From assembly GCA_030148425.1 (NCBI GenBank), contig JASBTM010000017.1, forward strand, positions 558,001 through 622,000: DNA of 64,000 bases, written 5' to 3'. The translations under genes were made by a program, and so were the position numbers. The notes under the pieces are model-generated. The model had not been told where the DNA came from, made no database searches, and saw nothing but the letters and a program-made list of their open reading frames with translations. Source of the stretch: Hyphomicrobium sp. (GTDB taxonomy: Bacteria; Pseudomonadota; Alphaproteobacteria; Rhizobiales; Hyphomicrobiaceae). This document shows, piece by piece, positions 62,476 through 64,000 of this stretch; the first letter of the stretch is position 1, and each line of letters opens with the position of its first letter.

Positions 62476-62510
62476 TATCAGGTGCGAGGCGTCCGGCCGC
62501 GCACCTGATA
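62476..62510. terminator. Hairpin between converging genes
   Basis: TATCAGGTGCG at 62476-62486 pairs perfectly with CGCACCTGATA at 62500-62510 (11 base pairs, 13-base loop). It stands between a plus-strand gene ending at 62379 and a minus-strand gene ending at 62518, and could stop both. A smaller GAAAACGA/TCGTTTTC stem lies at 62438-62466. Confidence 0.55.
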
Positions 62511-62517
62511 AATCCGG

Positions 62518-62805
62518 TTAGCCGGCCTTCTTCGTCGTGTGCTTAGAAGCGACGTGCTTCTTCGTCGTGTGCTTGGAAGCCGTGTGCTTCTTGGTCGACT
62601 TCGACGCAACGTGCTTTTTCGCAGCGTGCTTCGAGGCGACATGCTTTTTGGCAGCCGGCTTCGCAGCGACGTGCTTATGAGCAACGTGCTTAGAAGCATG
62701 ATGATGAGAATGGTGGACCGGCTTTGCGGCTTCAGCAGCGCTTGCAACGCCAGCGCCGAGCATCATTGCAACTGCGGCCAAGGCCACCGTCAGAGTCGTC
62801 TTCAT
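62518..62805 (-). CDS. Secreted His/Lys-rich repeat protein
   Basis: The 95-residue protein has a signal peptide (about 1-23, ASAAEA) and a mature part made almost only of Lys, His, Ala, Ser, Thr and Val, as near-repeats of KKHVASKH, for example KHVAAKPAAKKHVASKHAAK. It begins with the cluster HHSHHHASKH. The DNA shows matching tandem repeats. Very basic, histidine-rich secreted proteins may bind metals or anionic surface polymers; this is speculation. The start ATG at 62805 lacks a strong ribosome binding site. Confidence 0.75.
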   Translation of the reverse strand: MKTTLTVALAAVAMMLGAGVASAAEAAKPVHHSHHHASKHVAHKHVAAKPAAKKHVASKHAAKKHVASKSTKKHTASKHTTKKHVASKHTTKKAG

Positions 62806-63079
62806 TATTGGGCTCCATTAGAATTATCGCGACCCGTGATGGCGTCGCCGTGGGGCTCTCGTACCCCGTTCTTCCTGTCATGAAGATGAACAAACCGCCG
62901 AATTCTGCATACGGTTTCGTAAGGAGCATAAGCTGTCTGCTGGGACGCGCGCGCCTGGGGTCCGCGGTTGTAGGTGACGCCGTCTGCAATTTTTAAACGT
63001 GCGCGGGCTTGACCACTCCGGGCCAAATCAGATTGCTTACGACATGCCGACAGCAGCGTGTGTGTTGAGTAGTTGTTGC

Positions 63080-63211
63080 CCCTGAATCTACAGGGTCAAC
63101 CTCTACCCCAGAGGTCCTATCGGCGGCAGACAGAACCGCGCCGTCCCCAAATGGTTCTGTCCTGAGCGATAAGCTCAAAGAAGAGAGCGGGTTTACCCTC
63201 CGCTCTCTTCT
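63080..63211 (+). ncRNA. Candidate structured small RNA (five tandem perfect hairpins)
   Basis: In a 501-base gap (62806-63306) without a credible gene, five perfect stems follow each other almost without spacer: CCCTG/CAGGG (63080-63095), ACCTCT/AGAGGT (63099-63115), GACAGAACC/GGTTCTGTC (63129-63161), TGAGC/GCTCA (63163-63177) and a 12-base-pair AGAAGAGAGCGG/CCGCTCTCTTCT (63179-63211), the last followed by TCCATTTTC as a weak terminator. Two loops are C-rich (ACCCC and CCGTCCCC), as in trans-acting alphaproteobacterial small RNAs that pair with ribosome binding sites. Strand is inferred from the terminator-like end; the RNA family is unknown to me. No promoter is evident. Confidence 0.5.
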
Positions 63212-63249
63212 CCATTTTCAAGCCTGCTTCGGCATTACTTTGGCGTGTG

Positions 63250-63275
63250 GGAACCCTCCCACGCTGAGAGATGTT
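63250..63275 (+). promoter_or_regulatory. Weak candidate general-stress promoter (GGAAC-N17-TGTT)
   Basis: GGAAC at 63250-63254 and TGTT at 63272-63275 are 17 bases apart, one mismatch from the EcfG consensus, 31 bases before the gene at 63307. The -35 lies within a GTGGGA/TCCCAC palindrome (63247-63262). Further on, ATCCTC (63277-63282) can pair with GAGGAT (63295-63300), which overlaps the ribosome binding site GGAGG; whether that pairing exists in the mRNA depends on the transcription start. Confidence 0.4.
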
Positions 63276-63306
63276 AATCCTCTAAGTTCGTTTGGAGGAT
63301 ACGCAC

Positions 63307-63537
63307 ATGACCCTCAATCATGATCGCGAATTCGTCGATACCGCAGAGGAAGCCGACGCCCGGCGCGCGGCTCGCCGCATTTCTTTCATCGGCAGCCTCG
63401 CCGCGTTGATCCTCGGGTTTGGTCTCGTTTCATTGCTGATGTACGGGCCGCTTTCGGATTCGGGCGTTAGAGAACTCAGCCCGTCCAACCCTGTTACGGC
63501 CCCTCAGATTCCGACTCCGAAAGCACCGGCACCGTAA
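63307..63537 (+). CDS. Small single-pass membrane protein, Pro-rich tail
   Basis: The 76-residue protein has a polar, acidic then arginine-rich N-terminus (TAEEADARRAARR), a membrane helix (about 26-47, FIGSLAALILGFGLVSLLMY) and a tail with SPSNPVTAPQIPTPKAPAP. It resembles in design the 98-residue protein at 13271. The ATG at 63307 has GGAGGAT upstream. It is followed after nine bases by another small membrane gene, so they form an operon. Confidence 0.75.
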   Translation: MTLNHDREFVDTAEEADARRAARRISFIGSLAALILGFGLVSLLMYGPLSDSGVRELSPSNPVTAPQIPTPKAPAP

Positions 63538-63546
63538 GAGGCACAA

Positions 63547-63741
63547 ATGGCATTTTTGCACGATAGCGGAAGCGTCGACGGCCTTGTGCGGGCGAGCGAC
63601 CGGACATTGAACGTGCTTTTGGTTGTTATGCTGGCAGCCTTCGCGCTCGGTTCAGGCGCCTATTACTATGGCCAGATGAACCCGCGCGTCGCGCCCGCGC
63701 AGTCGAACGCGCAACCCCACCCCGTTCTCCCGCGAGCCTGA
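63547..63741 (+). CDS. Small single-pass membrane protein
   Basis: The 64-residue protein has one membrane helix (about 21-41, LNVLLVVMLAAFALGSGAYYY) and a Pro/Ala/Gln-rich tail. It follows the previous small membrane gene by nine bases with an AAGAGG ribosome binding site and is probably co-expressed and possibly a partner. Function unknown. Confidence 0.75.
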   Translation: MAFLHDSGSVDGLVRASDRTLNVLLVVMLAAFALGSGAYYYGQMNPRVAPAQSNAQPHPVLPRA

Positions 63742-63900
63742 TTTTCAGGGCTGATTCCGCACCAAGCCGTTTTGATACTTTGGTTCGGAAATTGGTTACT
63801 TTACCGCGAGATTGAAAAGTGCGGACGAACCGGCACTAGGCCGGCCGAAACGATTTTCTCCGATGCTCTCCTCCTGCGCGCTTCAACCCGGAGGAAAGCC

Positions 63901-64000
63901 GTGAAGACCATCGCAATCATTGCCGCGGCCGCCGGTACGGTGCTGACGACCTCGGCAATCGCTGGACCGTTTGCCCCAGCGCTTCCTTCCCATCATTCGC
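63901..64000 (+). CDS. Secreted protein, N-terminal part (runs off window)
   Basis: A GTG at 63901 follows a very good CGGAGGAAAGCC ribosome binding site and opens a frame that runs off the window. The 33 visible residues are a classic signal peptide (KTIAIIAAAAGTVLTTSAIAG) and the start of a mature protein with FAPALPSHHS. Nothing can be said of its function. Confidence 0.6.
   Translation, partial: MKTIAIIAAAAGTVLTTSAIAGPFAPALPSHHS

Noticed and set aside
62518-62805. CRISPR-like array in the short DNA repeats
   Set aside because: The repeats are in-frame codons of a secreted protein, uneven in length and without unique spacers.
62539-62996. Plus-strand frames opposite and beyond the His/Lys-rich gene
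   Set aside because: Antisense of a repeat-rich gene with a clear signal peptide; Leu/Arg-rich translations are artefacts of the repeat.
62993-63178. 61-codon minus-strand frame through the hairpin region
   Set aside because: The translation has no protein-like pattern, and the tandem stems explain the sequence better.

Overview
The window is GC-rich, densely coding DNA from an alphaproteobacterium of the order Hyphomicrobiales (Rhizobiales). The evidence is a CcrM-type GANTC methyltransferase beside rnhB, an F0 operon atpI-B-E-F'-F with two b-type subunits, the aa3 oxidase order ctaC-ctaD-ctaB-coxF-ctaG-ctaE, and several promoters of the alphaproteobacterial general-stress sigma factor type (GGAAC-N16/17-CGTT). 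A Hyphomicrobium-like genus is my guess from the overall gene set and is not proven. I see no tRNA, rRNA, CRISPR array, insertion sequence or prophage.

Layout. 0-8 kb: partial glycosyltransferase, radical SAM protein, rnhB, ccrM, a PAS-GGDEF-EAL protein, and mutY divergent from a DUF721 gene. 8-13 kb: two DsbA-like thioredoxin-fold proteins and smc. 13-16.5 kb: a stress-type small membrane gene and the F0 sector of ATP synthase. 16.5-21 kb: lipoprotein, ispH-thrB-rnhA, peroxiredoxin and a DsbD-N-like protein. 21-36 kb: yqgE, then a long minus-strand run carrying the aa3 cytochrome oxidase with its assembly factors, thrC, an M16 protease, an acetyltransferase and a very large 7TM-PAS-GGDEF-EAL protein. 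36-46 kb: IalB-like and phasin-like genes, a BcsS-like barrel, a tetR-MFP-RND efflux operon and a DUF533 protein. 46-51 kb: a DevBCA-type ABC exporter, a DUF2147 protein and a hydrolase. 51-64 kb: a 626-residue orphan, pabB-pabC fusion, NUDIX and DUF763 genes, and more than a dozen small membrane, secreted or orphan genes, several behind stress-type promoters.

Most notable observations. (1) The oxidase lacks the usual non-redox Mg site: the subunit I His-Asp pair is His-Asn, the CuA-loop glutamate of subunit II is valine, and a nearby arginine of subunit I is histidine, while all heme, CuB and CuA ligands are kept. (2) Six candidate general-stress promoters, three of them exact, sit upstream of small unknown genes. 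(3) A gene-free stretch at 63080-63211 holds five nearly contiguous perfect hairpins with C-rich loops and looks like an undescribed structured RNA. (4) The 1287-residue c-di-GMP protein has degenerate GGDQF and EAQ motifs and a proline-rich tail of about 280 residues.

Coordinates of gene starts were chosen from ribosome binding sites, overlaps and family lengths; where this moved a start inward it is stated. All family assignments are from reading the translations, without database searches.
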